A stretch of 64,000 nt of DNA from Ornithinibacillus sp047228935 (GCF_047228935.1 NZ_JBFEGG010000001.1:310001-374000); one strand, 5' to 3'; counted from the first letter of the stretch, positions 42,237 through 50,580 are shown. Made by a program: numbers and translations. Notes: generated from the sequence alone by a model not told the origin.

Positions 42237-43144
42237 ATAATCGGGTCACAATATTGATTGCGTATATTTGCTTCTAACGGTAATCCTGTATCATAGGAAA
42301 TATCTCCAATTAATTCCGTTAATTCATCCATAGTCGACCCATCATTTTGCCAATATCCAATTACTTTTTTCATTATTTCTACGCCTTCAATTCTAGCCTG
42401 CTCATATAAATCAATAAAACTTTTCTTACTTGGCTCCTTCGTTGCAGGATGATACCAAGTTCTATGTTCGATATTTAAATAATCTTTATGATCAACAATT
42501 GGTTGATGAGAAAAAGACGAAACATAAGAATGAAGCAATTTATTTTTCCAGCCATGTGGGTCTGCTAATACTTTTAATGCTAATTTCATATCATGAAAGG
42601 ATTTTATAATATTTTTCATTGTATTGACTTCTAATTTCGGAAAATGGTTTTGTATTGTTTGATGAAGTAAATTTGCAATATCAAGCTTTACATTCTTATT
42701 TAAGTGAATCTCTTTATATACTGGTGTTTTCCATGTTTTAAGGTTCTTATATCTTTCCATCATCAGCGTGTCAATAATGACTTCGAATTTAGAATGATTA
42801 TTGCCTTCATATCCAGCTCGGTAATTAATATATGGATGTGCATTACGATCTAAAATATGGTGGGTTACGAATCCAAACACATAATATTTAATTTCATCAG
42901 ATTGCTCTTTAACTGATTGGATTAAGTCCAATAAAAATTCTCCACATTTTTCGGTATGTAAAAGGTTTCCAATTTCAACAGCGGAATCATCTCTTTTCCA
43001 TGGCCAGAAGTTATAATAGAAGAATGGATCAGGGCCTTGAGCACCTATATTTAATATATAGCTATTCTTAGGAATTGACTTTGATATACCTATTGAGTCA
43101 ATTACTTCTTCACAAAAAAGCATATGTGTCCAAATGTTAGGCAT
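42233..43144 (-). CDS. Zinc-dependent phospholipase C family protein
   Basis: 303 aa, helical fold of the zinc-dependent phospholipase C/S1-P1 type. Likely zinc ligands: N-terminal His (TH in NIWTHMLF), Asp in QGPDPFFY, paired His in VTHHILDRNAHPYINYR and His in GNNHSKFE. No signal peptide is present, unlike the secreted Bacillus cereus enzyme, so it probably acts in the cytosol. Start ATG 43144 (MPNIWTH) follows AGGAGGCC by 8 nt; an upstream in-frame ATG has no ribosome site. Its substrate is unknown. Confidence 0.78.
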   Translation of the reverse strand: MPNIWTHMLFCEEVIDSIGISKSIPKNSYILNIGAQGPDPFFYYNFWPWKRDDSAVEIGNLLHTEKCGEFLLDLIQSVKEQSDEIKYYVFGFVTHHILDRNAHPYINYRAGYEGNNHSKFEVIIDTLMMERYKNLKTWKTPVYKEIHLNKNVKLDIANLLHQTIQNHFPKLEVNTMKNIIKSFHDMKLALKVLADPHGWKNKLLHSYVSSFSHQPIVDHKDYLNIEHRTWYHPATKEPSKKSFIDLYEQARIEGVEIMKKVIGYWQNDGSTMDELTELIGDISYDTGLPLEANIRNQYCDPII

Positions 43145-43334
43145 GTAAAGGCCTCCTAATAAATTCATATAAATATATTATAAGGGTAAACTATTTACTT
43201 TAGCATTACAATATTGTGAATTAATAATAATACTATTTTTTAATAATCGATAGACGAATTTGATTCTCATTTTAAAAAAATTTGGTACAATAGAATAGGA
43301 ATATTAACCATCAACATTGGGGGAGGAAATACAT

Positions 43335-44720
43335 ATGGAATATCGTACAGAACATGATACGTTAGGGGAAGTAAAAGTTCCTGCAGATAAGTACTGGGGA
43401 GCACAAACTCAGCGTAGTAAAGAGAACTTTCCAATTGGTAAAGAAACAATGCCATCTGAAATAATAAAAGCGTTTGCAATCTTAAAGAAAAGTGCAGCAA
43501 AGGCTAATAGTGATTTAGGCTTAATGGAAGCTGAAAAAGCAGAAGCAATAGAATTTGCTGCTAAACAAATAATTGAGGGTAAATTAGATGACCATTTCCC
43601 ATTAGTTGTTTGGCAAACTGGTTCTGGTACTCAGTCTAATATGAACATGAATGAAGTTATCGCTTATGTTGGAAACGGTTGGTTAAAAGAGAAGGGTAGT
43701 GATTTATCATTACATCCAAATGATGATGTTAATAAATCGCAAAGCTCTAATGACACATATCCAACTGCAATGCACATCGCAGAAGTACTTAAACTAGAAG
43801 ATGTTGTACTCCCAGCTTTACGTCAATTAAAACAAACGTTAAAAACAAAAATGGAAGCATTCCAAGATATAGTTAAAATCGGACGTACACATTTACAGGA
43901 TGCAACACCACTTACACTTGGACAAGAAATTAGTGGTTGGCATCGCATGTTAGAGAAATCAGAAAGTATGATAGAATCTAGTCTACCTTATTTAAAAGAA
44001 TTAGCTATTGGTGGAACAGCTGTAGGAACAGGGCTAAATGCTCACCCAGAATTTTCTGATCGTGTTTGCCAAGAAGTAAGTAAATTTACTGGCAAAGATT
44101 TCGTTTCAGCTAAAAATAAATTCCATGCTTTAACAAGTCACGATGAGACGGTTTTTGCTCATGGCGCATTAAAAGGCCTTGCAGCTGATTTAATGAAGAT
44201 TGCGAATGATGTTCGTTGGTTAGCAAGTGGTCCGCGTTGTGGAATCGGTGAAATTACAATTCCAGCTAATGAACCAGGAAGCTCTATCATGCCTGGTAAA
44301 GTAAACCCTACTCAAAGTGAAGCTGTTACAATGGTTGCTGCTCAAGTAATGGGTAATGATGCAGCAATCGGATTTGCAGCAAGCCAAGGAAACTTTGAGC
44401 TTAATGTATTTAAACCAGTTATCGCCTATAATTTCTTGCAATCATGTGAGTTACTAGCGGATAGCATGCTTTCATTCGATGAGCGTTGTGCACAAGGTAT
44501 TGAGCCAAACCTTGATCAAATTGATAAATATTTAAACGATTCTTTAATGCTTGTAACAGCATTAAACCCGCATATCGGATATGAAAATGCAGCTAAAATC
44601 GCCAAAAAAGCATTTGCAGATAATGCTACTTTAAAAGAAACAGCTGTTGAATTAGGTTTATTAACTGCTGAGGAATTTGATCAATATGTAAATCCTAGAG
44701 AAATGACACATCCTAAATAA
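43335..44720 (+). CDS. fumC: Class II fumarate hydratase
   Basis: TCA-cycle enzyme hydrating fumarate to malate; 461 aa. The signature GSSIMPGKVNPTQSE (about 315-329) and active-site stretches SSNDTYPTAMH (near 136) and GRTHLQDATPLT (near 185) are intact, with fumarase rather than aspartase spacing. Start ATG 43335 follows GGGGGAGGA by about 8 nt; an upstream in-frame TTG overlaps that site. Single gene with its own terminator. Confidence 0.94.
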   Translation: MEYRTEHDTLGEVKVPADKYWGAQTQRSKENFPIGKETMPSEIIKAFAILKKSAAKANSDLGLMEAEKAEAIEFAAKQIIEGKLDDHFPLVVWQTGSGTQSNMNMNEVIAYVGNGWLKEKGSDLSLHPNDDVNKSQSSNDTYPTAMHIAEVLKLEDVVLPALRQLKQTLKTKMEAFQDIVKIGRTHLQDATPLTLGQEISGWHRMLEKSESMIESSLPYLKELAIGGTAVGTGLNAHPEFSDRVCQEVSKFTGKDFVSAKNKFHALTSHDETVFAHGALKGLAADLMKIANDVRWLASGPRCGIGEITIPANEPGSSIMPGKVNPTQSEAVTMVAAQVMGNDAAIGFAASQGNFELNVFKPVIAYNFLQSCELLADSMLSFDERCAQGIEPNLDQIDKYLNDSLMLVTALNPHIGYENAAKIAKKAFADNATLKETAVELGLLTAEEFDQYVNPREMTHPK

Positions 44721-44731
44721 TACGAAAAAAG

Positions 44732-44759
44732 AACCCTGCCTTATGGCGGGTTTTTTTTT
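44732..44759 (+). terminator. Terminator of fumC
   Basis: AACCCTGCC with GGCGGGTT (one bulged base), followed by nine T residues. Confidence 0.88.
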
Positions 44760-44815
44760 GTACTAAATAGTTTTTTATTATGATAACGTAACCACAATTT
44801 ACCAATGGATTTTTG

Positions 44816-44844
44816 TGATAAGATTTTCAGTTCTGCTCACAATA
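44816..44844 (+). promoter_or_regulatory. Putative SigG promoter of the first SASP gene
   Basis: TGATAA (44816-44821), 16 bp, CACAATA (44838-44844). The surrounding bases are conserved with the promoter of the second copy. Confidence 0.68.
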
Positions 44845-44864
44845 TAGTTACAGGAGGTGATAAT

Positions 44865-45074
44865 ATGGCTAACAACAACAGCTCAAACAGTAACCAACTA
44901 CTAGTACCTGGGGCTGAACAAGCTCTAGAACAAATGAAATTTGAAATCGCTTCTGAGTTTGGTGTAAACCTTGGTGCTGACACTACTTCTCGTGCTAACG
45001 GTTCTGTTGGTGGAGAAATCACTAAGCGTTTAGTACAAACTGCTCAACAACAATTATCTGGTAAAATTCAATAA
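44865..45074 (+). CDS. Alpha/beta-type small acid-soluble spore protein (first copy)
   Basis: 69-aa DNA-binding spore protein that coats DNA in the dormant spore. The GPR protease recognition region is seen in FEIASEFGV, and the second DNA-binding helix in SVGGEITKRLVQTAQQQL. ATG 44865 follows a perfect CAGGAGGTGATAAT; an in-frame ATG at 44805 lies in the promoter. The product is very similar to the next gene, which looks like a tandem duplicate. Expected only in the forespore. Confidence 0.95.
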   Translation: MANNNSSNSNQLLVPGAEQALEQMKFEIASEFGVNLGADTTSRANGSVGGEITKRLVQTAQQQLSGKIQ

Positions 45075-45086
45075 TGATGGAATGAG

Positions 45087-45108
45087 GGGGGGGGATACCC
45101 CCTTTTTG
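45087..45108 (+). terminator. Terminator of the first SASP gene
   Basis: GGGGG (45090-45094), loop ATA, CCCCC (45098-45102), then T residues. Confidence 0.85.
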
Positions 45109-45196
45109 AAACCTTTCTAACAGGGAAAGTCTTAGGCTTTCCCTTTAATTATCTAGTCTATTGGTTATAAACCTATTATTTGCCATCGATTTCTTG

Positions 45197-45225
45197 TGAT
45201 AAGATATCAACTTATGTTCAAACTA
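45197..45225 (+). promoter_or_regulatory. Putative SigG promoter of the second SASP gene
   Basis: TGATAA (45197-45202), 16 bp, CAAACTA (45219-45225). About 30 bp around the -35 are conserved with the first copy. Confidence 0.68.
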
Positions 45226-45247
45226 ACTATTACAGGAGGTGATATTA

Positions 45248-45448
45248 ATGGCTAGCAACAACTCAAATCAATTACTAGTACCTGGTGTTGAACAGGCATT
45301 AGAGCAAATGAAGTATGAGATTGCTTCTGAGTTCGGAGTAAACTTAAGTGCTGATAATACTTCACGTTCTAACGGATCTGTTGGCGGAGAAATTACTAAG
45401 CGTTTAGTACAAACCGCACAACAACAAATGTCTGGTAAAACTCAATAA
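45248..45448 (+). CDS. Alpha/beta-type small acid-soluble spore protein (second copy)
   Basis: 66 aa, differing from the first copy mainly by a shorter N-terminal Asn/Ser stretch and a few substitutions (for example YEIASEFGVNLSADN). GPR cleavage region and both DNA-binding helices are intact. ATG 45248 follows ACAGGAGGTGATATTA. It is separated from the first copy by a terminator and its own promoter, so the copies are independent transcription units. Confidence 0.95.
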   Translation: MASNNSNQLLVPGVEQALEQMKYEIASEFGVNLSADNTSRSNGSVGGEITKRLVQTAQQQMSGKTQ

Positions 45449-45483
45449 TAATGGCATGGAGTACACGAAACTCCTTAAAATAT

Positions 45484-45516
45484 AAGGAAAGGTCCAATTG
45501 GGCTTTTCCTTTTTTA
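45484..45516 (+). terminator. Terminator of the second SASP gene
   Basis: AAGGAAA..CC and GG..TTTCCTT around loop AATT, then T residues. Confidence 0.85.
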
Positions 45517-45633
45517 TAATTTGATACCTGTATTATTTACTAATTTATAGAAATAATTCCCTATTGTTAACAAAAATTAACTCAAACTTATTTCGTTATG
45601 AGCGTATAAAATTCTGAACACAAAATATGATTC

Positions 45634-45677
45634 TATAAAAAATAAGTTAGCTGCAAAATTAGTGCCGCTAACTTATT
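45634..45677 (-). terminator. Terminator of msmX
   Basis: Perfect 11-bp stem AATAAGTTAGC/GCTAACTTATT, followed on the minus strand by a T-run. Confidence 0.87.
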
Positions 45678-45682
45678 ATATC

Positions 45683-46780
45683 TTATTTAATTCTTTCTTC
45701 TGTTTCTGCATTGAAGAAGTGAGCTTTGTTCATATCTAATGCTAACTCAATTGTTTCTCCACCTTTGATGTCTGTTCTAGAATCAACGCGAGCTATGAAA
45801 TCTTGTTCATTAACTTTAGAATAAAGGTATGTTTCTGCTCCCATTAGTTCTGCAACATCTATATAAGCAGAAACTTTTGTCTCAGGACTTGCTTCAATAA
45901 AAATTAATTCATCATGAATATCTTCAGGTCGAACACCTAGTATTACTTCTTTATCTTTATAGCCTTGTTCATTTAAAACTTTTAATTTTCCTTCTGGTAT
46001 TTTAATTTTAACGTCATCCATTACAAAATAAGAATCTTTGATTATACCAGTAAAGAAGTTCATAGAAGGAGAGCCAATGAATCCACCAACAAATACGTTG
46101 TTTGGATTATCGTACACTTCCTTTGGAGCACCAACTTGTTGGATTACCCCGTCTTTCATAACAACTAAGCGAGTTGCCATTGTCATTGCCTCAGTTTGGT
46201 CATGCGTTACATAAATAGTAGTTGTTTGCAAACGTTTGTGTAGTTTTTGAATTTCAGCACGCATTTGTACACGCAATTTAGCATCAAGGTTTGAAAGTGG
46301 CTCATCCATTAAGAAAACTTTTGCATCACGAACGATAGCACGTCCTAAAGCAACACGCTGACGTTGACCACCAGATAGTGCTTTTGGTTTACGGTCTAAG
46401 TATGCTTCTAATCCAAGGATTTTGGCAGCACTTTGTACACGCTTATCGATTTCGTCTTTTTTAAATTTACGTAATTTCAAGCCAAATGCCATATTATCAT
46501 ATACATTCATATGAGGATATAGGGCATAGTTTTGGAATACCATTGCAATGTCACGGTCTTTTGGTGCAACATCGTTCATTTTTTTATCGTCGATGTATAG
46601 TTCCCCATCCGTAATTTCTTCAAGACCAGCAATCATACGAAGTGTGGTAGATTTACCGCATCCAGATGGTCCAACGAAAACAATAAATTCCTTATCCTGT
46701 ATATGCAAGTTAAAATCATCAACAGCTAGTACTTCTTTATCGTATTTCTTTTGAATATGTTCTAATCGTAATTCAGCCAT
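45683..46780 (-). CDS. msmX: Multi-sugar ABC transporter ATPase MsmX/UgpC
   Basis: Shared energising subunit for several carbohydrate importers, 365 aa. Walker A GPSGCGKST (about 37-45), Q-loop VFQNYALYPHM, signature LSGGQRQR, Walker B FLMDEPLSNLDAKLR and His switch VTHDQ are intact. The C-terminal MalK-type OB domain (TOBE) spans about 235-365. It stands alone without permease genes, as usual for MsmX. A cre-like sequence lies 22 nt before the start, so catabolite control is likely. ATG 46780 follows AAAGGGGGA. Confidence 0.93.
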   Translation of the reverse strand: MAELRLEHIQKKYDKEVLAVDDFNLHIQDKEFIVFVGPSGCGKSTTLRMIAGLEEITDGELYIDDKKMNDVAPKDRDIAMVFQNYALYPHMNVYDNMAFGLKLRKFKKDEIDKRVQSAAKILGLEAYLDRKPKALSGGQRQRVALGRAIVRDAKVFLMDEPLSNLDAKLRVQMRAEIQKLHKRLQTTTIYVTHDQTEAMTMATRLVVMKDGVIQQVGAPKEVYDNPNNVFVGGFIGSPSMNFFTGIIKDSYFVMDDVKIKIPEGKLKVLNEQGYKDKEVILGVRPEDIHDELIFIEASPETKVSAYIDVAELMGAETYLYSKVNEQDFIARVDSRTDIKGGETIELALDMNKAHFFNAETEERIK

Positions 46781-46801
46781 GTAGTAGTCCCCCTTTAATT
46801 T

Positions 46802-46815
46802 TGAAAGCGTTTTAA
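46802..46815 (-). promoter_or_regulatory. Candidate CcpA (cre) site upstream of msmX
   Basis: TGAAAGCGTTTTAA matches the cre consensus TGWAARCGYTWNCW except at one position. It sits directly upstream of the msmX ribosome site. Confidence 0.55.
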
Positions 46816-46862
46816 TGCTATGTAATTATTATAGTAAAGATAATGAAAAGGCTAAATAGTAA

Positions 46863-46897
46863 ACATGCACAAAGATGTATATAGTCTTTGTGCATGT
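46863..46897. terminator. Terminator downstream of the PucR-type regulator
   Basis: Perfect 13-bp stem ACATGCACAAAGA with its complement, followed by T residues on the plus side and TTTA on the minus side. Confidence 0.8.
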
Positions 46898-46907
46898 TTA
46901 CATATAC

Positions 46908-47792
46908 TTATTTATCAAGAGCTAAAACGGCTAAATACACTGTGAGTGCTTGTTGAAAGATGCGGACATCTATTCCGGTTTTCTCGTAAAACCTTTCAAT
47001 ACGGTATTGTAGACTGTTACGGTGCATATATAGCTTCTTGGCAGCAACGGTAACATTTAAATTACTCTCAAAGAAAAGCTCCATCATCTTAAGGAAATCC
47101 TTGTCTTCTTGGAACTCCTGTAATATTAAATTAGGTAAGTTCTTTATAAAAGAAGAGTCCACTTGAGCGACAAATATATAAGGAATTGCCTCGATGTAGG
47201 TTATAACATGTTGCTGAGAGCTTTTAAAGGATAACTTGGCTCCCAATTTTATTTGCTCATAATAATCCTTTACTCCGTCCAAAGTATGAAAATATGGCCC
47301 TACAAAAAAACGAATATTAATATACAAGTCACTGATTAATATATCAATAATTTCCTTATATGAGATGCCTTCTTCTAGATTATCATTATAGGTGTCAATG
47401 ATCACCCCTTCGTGTTCATTTTCCCATAAAATGGTAGTTTCTTTTTCAAACAGTTGATTTATCGCATCTTTAAATGCTTGCGGTTCGATTTGATTTTTAG
47501 GGAATTGGAAAAAGACAAATCGAATGGTATCTCTATTTTCATATGCTGCCCCTTCTTCTTGAATCCAATTCTGCCATTTTTCTTCTTCTTCGGTCATTGG
47601 AGGGAAGAGATTTTCATATGGATTTAATAATGTGCTTAATAGTAATAAGTCTTTCTCTTGCAATTCCTCGGGATGGATACCGATTAATTGGGAGTCAGGT
47701 GTTACAAACCATTTTAGTTGATTGTTTAATTGAGCTGGAATTGTTTCATAATGTTCTAGTGAAGGAAATATTTTTTTTAATTTATCAATCAA
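46908..47792 (-). CDS. PucR/CdaR-type helix-turn-helix regulator
   Basis: 294-aa transcription regulator. The C-terminal HTH_30 domain is clear (LFFESNLNVTVAAKKLYMHRNSLQYRIERFYEKTG in part, about 239-273). The N-terminal 200 residues are a non-canonical effector region with no recognised ligand domain. Start is TTG 47792 with GAGG 9 nt upstream. A perfect 25-bp palindrome just upstream may be its own operator. It lies directly upstream of msmX on the same strand, so control of sugar uptake is plausible but not shown. Confidence 0.8.
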   Translation of the reverse strand: MIDKLKKIFPSLEHYETIPAQLNNQLKWFVTPDSQLIGIHPEELQEKDLLLLSTLLNPYENLFPPMTEEEEKWQNWIQEEGAAYENRDTIRFVFFQFPKNQIEPQAFKDAINQLFEKETTILWENEHEGVIIDTYNDNLEEGISYKEIIDILISDLYINIRFFVGPYFHTLDGVKDYYEQIKLGAKLSFKSSQQHVITYIEAIPYIFVAQVDSSFIKNLPNLILQEFQEDKDFLKMMELFFESNLNVTVAAKKLYMHRNSLQYRIERFYEKTGIDVRIFQQALTVYLAVLALDK

Positions 47793-47807
47793 TCGAAAAA
47801 CCTCATT

Positions 47808-47832
47808 TATAATTAAATTTGATTTAATTATA
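47808..47832. promoter_or_regulatory. 25-bp perfect palindrome before the PucR-type regulator
   Basis: TATAATTAAAT (47808-47818), spacer TTG, ATTTAATTATA (47822-47832). It lies 16 bp from the TTG start, between this gene and divergent yheA: a candidate autoregulatory operator. Confidence 0.5.
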
Positions 47833-47936
47833 CCAATTGAATTGCTATTTAAAAAAGCGGGAACATAATTGTATTAGTATACATCGTTCTATTCGTTTGT
47901 TATAGTGGGGGTAACCTAATCAAGGAGGAATTTGTT

Positions 47937-48287
47937 TTGTCTAATATGTATGATAGCGCCTATGATTTAGAAAAGGCGATTCGTGATAGCGAAGAATTTA
48001 AAGGTTTAAAAGTTGCGTTTGAAGCGGTTATGGGAGATCCAGTAGCGAAAAAAACATTTGAAGATTTCCGTGATACACAGATGGAGCTTCAACAAAAACA
48101 AATGCAAGGTCTAGAAATTACAGAAGAAGAAGTGGAAAAGGCTCGTCAGGTTGTTGAATTAGTTCAACAACATGAAGCAATTTCACAATTAATGGAACAA
48201 GAGCAACGTTTAAATATGGTAATAAATGAATTAAGTCAAATTATAACGAAGCCTTTAGAAGAACTTTACGGTTCTCAACAAGGATAA
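47937..48287 (+). CDS. yheA: YheA family protein (YlbF/YmcA superfamily)
   Basis: 116-aa helical cytosolic protein of the com_ylbF family. AYDLEKAIRDSEEFKGLK and FEDFRDTQMELQQKQMQG match YheA as I recall it, and the C-terminus PLEELYGSQQG is nearly the same. The relatives YlbF and YmcA join the RNase Y-associated complex; YheA itself has no assigned function. Start is TTG 47937 with CAAGGAGGAA 8 nt upstream. A strong terminator follows. Confidence 0.9.
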   Translation: MSNMYDSAYDLEKAIRDSEEFKGLKVAFEAVMGDPVAKKTFEDFRDTQMELQQKQMQGLEITEEEVEKARQVVELVQQHEAISQLMEQEQRLNMVINELSQIITKPLEELYGSQQG

Positions 48288-48295
48288 TTCCAGAA

Positions 48296-48328
48296 AAGAG
48301 CGAGGATAATTATTCCTTGCTCTTTTTT
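48296..48328. terminator. Terminator of yheA
   Basis: AAGAGCGAGGA pairs with TCCTTGCTCTT, followed by T residues. It also precedes the convergent lipoprotein gene. Confidence 0.88.
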
Positions 48329-48341
48329 GGAATTCGAGCAG

Positions 48342-48701
48342 CTATTCCATATGAAACCGATCAATTGTTTCTATTTCGTCCCCAATCGTGTAGGTAGTAA
48401 ATGTTACCTCTGCTCCTAATTCAACTTGGTTAGTGTCAAGCTGTTCTTTCGCATCTTCTGATAATCGATACGTTATATCTTTATTATCTATCGTAATGAT
48501 TACTTCATCATTGTCATTAATACTCTTCAGTAATCCTATCTGTTCAGGTAGGTCCTCTCCTGCTAACATAGTTCCTGATAAATTATCATCGGTTGATTCT
48601 ACACCACTGTCTTCTTTGTGCTCTACTGAAAACCCGCAAGCGGTTAACAATGTTAGTGATATAATGCTACAAATTACGAAAATATTGTTTCGATTTTGCA
48701 T
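48342..48701 (-). CDS. Small lipoprotein of unknown function
   Basis: 119 aa. Signal peptide MQNRNNIFVICSIISLTLL with lipobox LTAC (Cys22), then an acidic linker and a small beta-rich domain (VIITIDNKDITYRLSEDAKEQL, LGAEVTFTTYTIGDEIETIDRF) of OB-like appearance. Start ATG 48701 follows GGGAGGTGATT by about 7 nt; the longer in-frame ATG 48752 has no ribosome site. Monocistronic. I do not recognise a family. Confidence 0.7.
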   Translation of the reverse strand: MQNRNNIFVICSIISLTLLTACGFSVEHKEDSGVESTDDNLSGTMLAGEDLPEQIGLLKSINDNDEVIITIDNKDITYRLSEDAKEQLDTNQVELGAEVTFTTYTIGDEIETIDRFHME

Positions 48702-48832
48702 TTTAATCACCTCCCACTTTTTACTAAGTATTATTAAGACGGAAGTAGCCAAATAATTGTTTCAAGATTAACATAGCAGGAATTAGTGAAGTTATTGGCG
48801 AATAAATAGATATAAATAGAGGGGGAATGGAA

Positions 48833-49606
48833 ATGGATTTTATATCATTAGAAAGTAAACAGCAAATCTCGTACATTACATTAAATCGACCAGACCGATA
48901 TAATGCGTTACATAAAGAAATGTTAAAGGAGCTATTAGATGTAGTAGAACAAGTTGAACAAAATGAAGACAGAGTCGTAATCCTTACTGGAGAAGGGCAT
49001 GCTTTCTGTGCCGGTGGGGATATTGCGATGATGAAGGATTTTTCAAATAAAGAATTCTTTGATAGCGTAATGGATACAATTGCACAAATAGTTCGTAAGC
49101 TATACTTAATGCCTAAAATAGTAGTTTCGAGTGTTCAAGGTTCTGCTGCTGGTTTAGGATTAAGCTTGGCATTAACTGCTGATTATGTAGTTGCGCATCA
49201 AAACGCTAAATTAGGAATGTTATTCATTGGGGTTGGTCTAGCACCTGATGGCGGTGGACATTTCTGGGCGGAGCAGCGTCTTGGTACCCAACAAGCTAAG
49301 CAATTTATTTGGGGAAATCCAAAACAAGTTACTGGCGAGGAAGCTATAAACATGGGGCTAGTAGATATTTTAACGGAAAATGATGTTTTTGAAGAATCGG
49401 GAAAACTTGGACAAAGATTACTTCAATCTCCACTCGAAGCGATGGTAAAAACTAAGATGACATTTCATAAGCAGCATGTTTCGACATTGGATCGCTATTT
49501 AGAAAATGAAAAGCAAAACCAGTGGGAACTTAGAAATACCGAAGATCATAAAGAGGGTGTTTTAGCATTTCTAGAGAAAAGAAAGCCGAGTTTTAGTGGT
49601 AAATAA
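48833..49606 (+). CDS. yhaR: Enoyl-CoA hydratase/isomerase family protein YhaR
   Basis: 257-aa crotonase-fold protein. The oxyanion-hole segments are AFCAGGDIAMM (about 58-68) and the GSAAGLGLSLAL helix (about 103-114). The Glu pair of true hydratases is only partly matched: IGVGLAPDGGG has Asp in place of the second Glu. So isomerase or other acyl-CoA chemistry is possible. ATG 48833 is 7 nt from GAGGGGG; ATG 48827 is too close. Neighbouring yheA, yhzD and yhaO support the YhaR name. Confidence 0.83.
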   Translation: MDFISLESKQQISYITLNRPDRYNALHKEMLKELLDVVEQVEQNEDRVVILTGEGHAFCAGGDIAMMKDFSNKEFFDSVMDTIAQIVRKLYLMPKIVVSSVQGSAAGLGLSLALTADYVVAHQNAKLGMLFIGVGLAPDGGGHFWAEQRLGTQQAKQFIWGNPKQVTGEEAINMGLVDILTENDVFEESGKLGQRLLQSPLEAMVKTKMTFHKQHVSTLDRYLENEKQNQWELRNTEDHKEGVLAFLEKRKPSFSGK

Positions 49607-49621
49607 TCTTTCAAAATAATG

Positions 49622-49662
49622 AGAGGCTGTCATAATTTTTGAAATTATGACAGCCTATTATT
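49622..49662. terminator. Bidirectional terminator between yhaR and yhzD
   Basis: Perfect 15-bp stem AGGCTGTCATAATTT with its complement (49624-49638, 49642-49656). Confidence 0.85.
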
Positions 49663-49846
49663 AACGATGAAATAAGATTAGTTTAGCATCGGGTGACACA
49701 CATCGATGGGTATGTTCTAAATATCCCTCTTTTGCAAGACGCTCTTCCCCTAATCTTTTAGCTTCTTGATCATTCACAGCTTCGAATGATTCATCTAATA
49801 ACTTCTCTCCACTTTTATCAAAAACGGTTAATACATATGTTCTCAT
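49661..49846 (-). CDS. yhzD: YhzD-like small protein
   Basis: 61-aa soluble protein, MRTYVLTVFDKSGEKLLDESF and HTHRCVSPDAKLILFHR being the parts I recall from YhzD of Bacillus. Alternating beta strands and one helix (NDQEAKRLGEERLAKEG) by eye. AGGAGGTAACC precedes the ATG. Same neighbourhood as in B. subtilis (near yhaR). Function unknown. Confidence 0.75.
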   Translation of the reverse strand: MRTYVLTVFDKSGEKLLDESFEAVNDQEAKRLGEERLAKEGYLEHTHRCVSPDAKLILFHR

Positions 49847-49926
49847 GGTTACCTCCTGAAGTTTTTCTTATAGTTAATATTCGACTTATTTCAAAAATAT
49901 CCTGCTAAAAATCAACAAATAGCAAT

Positions 49927-49986
49927 GTAAAGTTCGCTTGACTTGATTTGGGATGTATAGTACACTTTACGTAAAGTTAACTTTAC
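49927..49986 (+). promoter_or_regulatory. Promoter with four GTAAAG/CTTTAC half-sites before the Xre-type regulator
   Basis: SigA promoter TTGACT (49938-49943), 17 bp, TACACT (49961-49966). Half-sites: GTAAAGTT (49927), CTTTAC (49965), GTAAAGTT (49971), AACTTTAC (49979). The last three make two overlapping perfect palindromes covering the -10 and start region. Autorepression by the Xre protein is inferred. Confidence 0.68.
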
Positions 49987-50002
49987 AAAAGAAGTAGGGG
50001 TT

Positions 50003-50212
50003 ATGATGAAAACGTTAATTCGTGAAAAACGAACAGAGAAAAACATGACACAAGAAGAATTATCACAGCTATTAAAAGTATCACGGCAAACGATTATTTC
50101 TTTAGAAAAAGGAAAGTATAAGCCGTCACTAGTCTTAGCTCATAAACTAGCACAGATTTTTGAATGCTCAATTGAAGACTTATTTATTTTTGAGGGGGAT
50201 GAAAATGTTTAG
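50003..50212 (+). CDS. Xre-family (HTH_3) transcriptional regulator, YozG-like
   Basis: 69-aa single-domain regulator: the helix-turn-helix MTQEELSQLLKVSRQTIISLEKGKY fills most of it, and FECSIEDLFIFEGD is the usual end for this group of small regulators. Start ATG 50003 or 50006 after AGTAGGGGTT. It is the first gene of a cassette with two small membrane proteins and overlaps the next gene by 8 nt. Half-sites in its promoter suggest autorepression. Confidence 0.87.
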   Translation: MMKTLIREKRTEKNMTQEELSQLLKVSRQTIISLEKGKYKPSLVLAHKLAQIFECSIEDLFIFEGDENV

Positions 50213-50522
50213 TCAGGAGTTTTTAGAAGCACCTTGGGTTGTTATTATCTTAATAGGTAACTACTTATTCATGTTAGCTATCTTCGTTATGCAGAGAAGA
50301 ATTGGTAAAAAGCAGAATCGATATGATGAGCGATATTATCAGGTTAATAATCGGGCAAAAGGTCGCACTTGGGATATTATGCTAGTAATTATGCTAATAG
50401 CATGGCCAATTGTTATTATATTTGATGGTATTTCATTCGCCTTTTTCTTGTTAACTGTACTTTATATGTTACATTGCTTAATCATGGGGATTTCTACTGC
50501 ATATTACAATGCGAAAGATTAA
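50205..50522 (+). CDS. Small membrane protein with DER motif (first of two)
   Basis: 105 aa. TM1 (about 10-28, VVIILIGNYLFMLAIFVM), a cytoplasmic loop with YDERYYQVNNRAKGRTWD (about 42-59), then two TM helices (about 60-78 and 80-98). GAGGGGGAT lies before ATG 50205; the in-frame ATG 50199 is inside it. Overlaps the Xre gene by 8 nt. The loop resembles that of the next gene (NDERSKQIKQKG), suggesting they are distant paralogues. Such DER-type membrane proteins often accompany small Xre regulators; function unknown. Confidence 0.75.
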   Translation: MFSQEFLEAPWVVIILIGNYLFMLAIFVMQRRIGKKQNRYDERYYQVNNRAKGRTWDIMLVIMLIAWPIVIIFDGISFAFFLLTVLYMLHCLIMGISTAYYNAKD

Positions 50523-50580
50523 GTGATTCAAGGTGTTGTACTTAAAATAAAGAAACTATATAAGGAGTGAAAAAACGACA

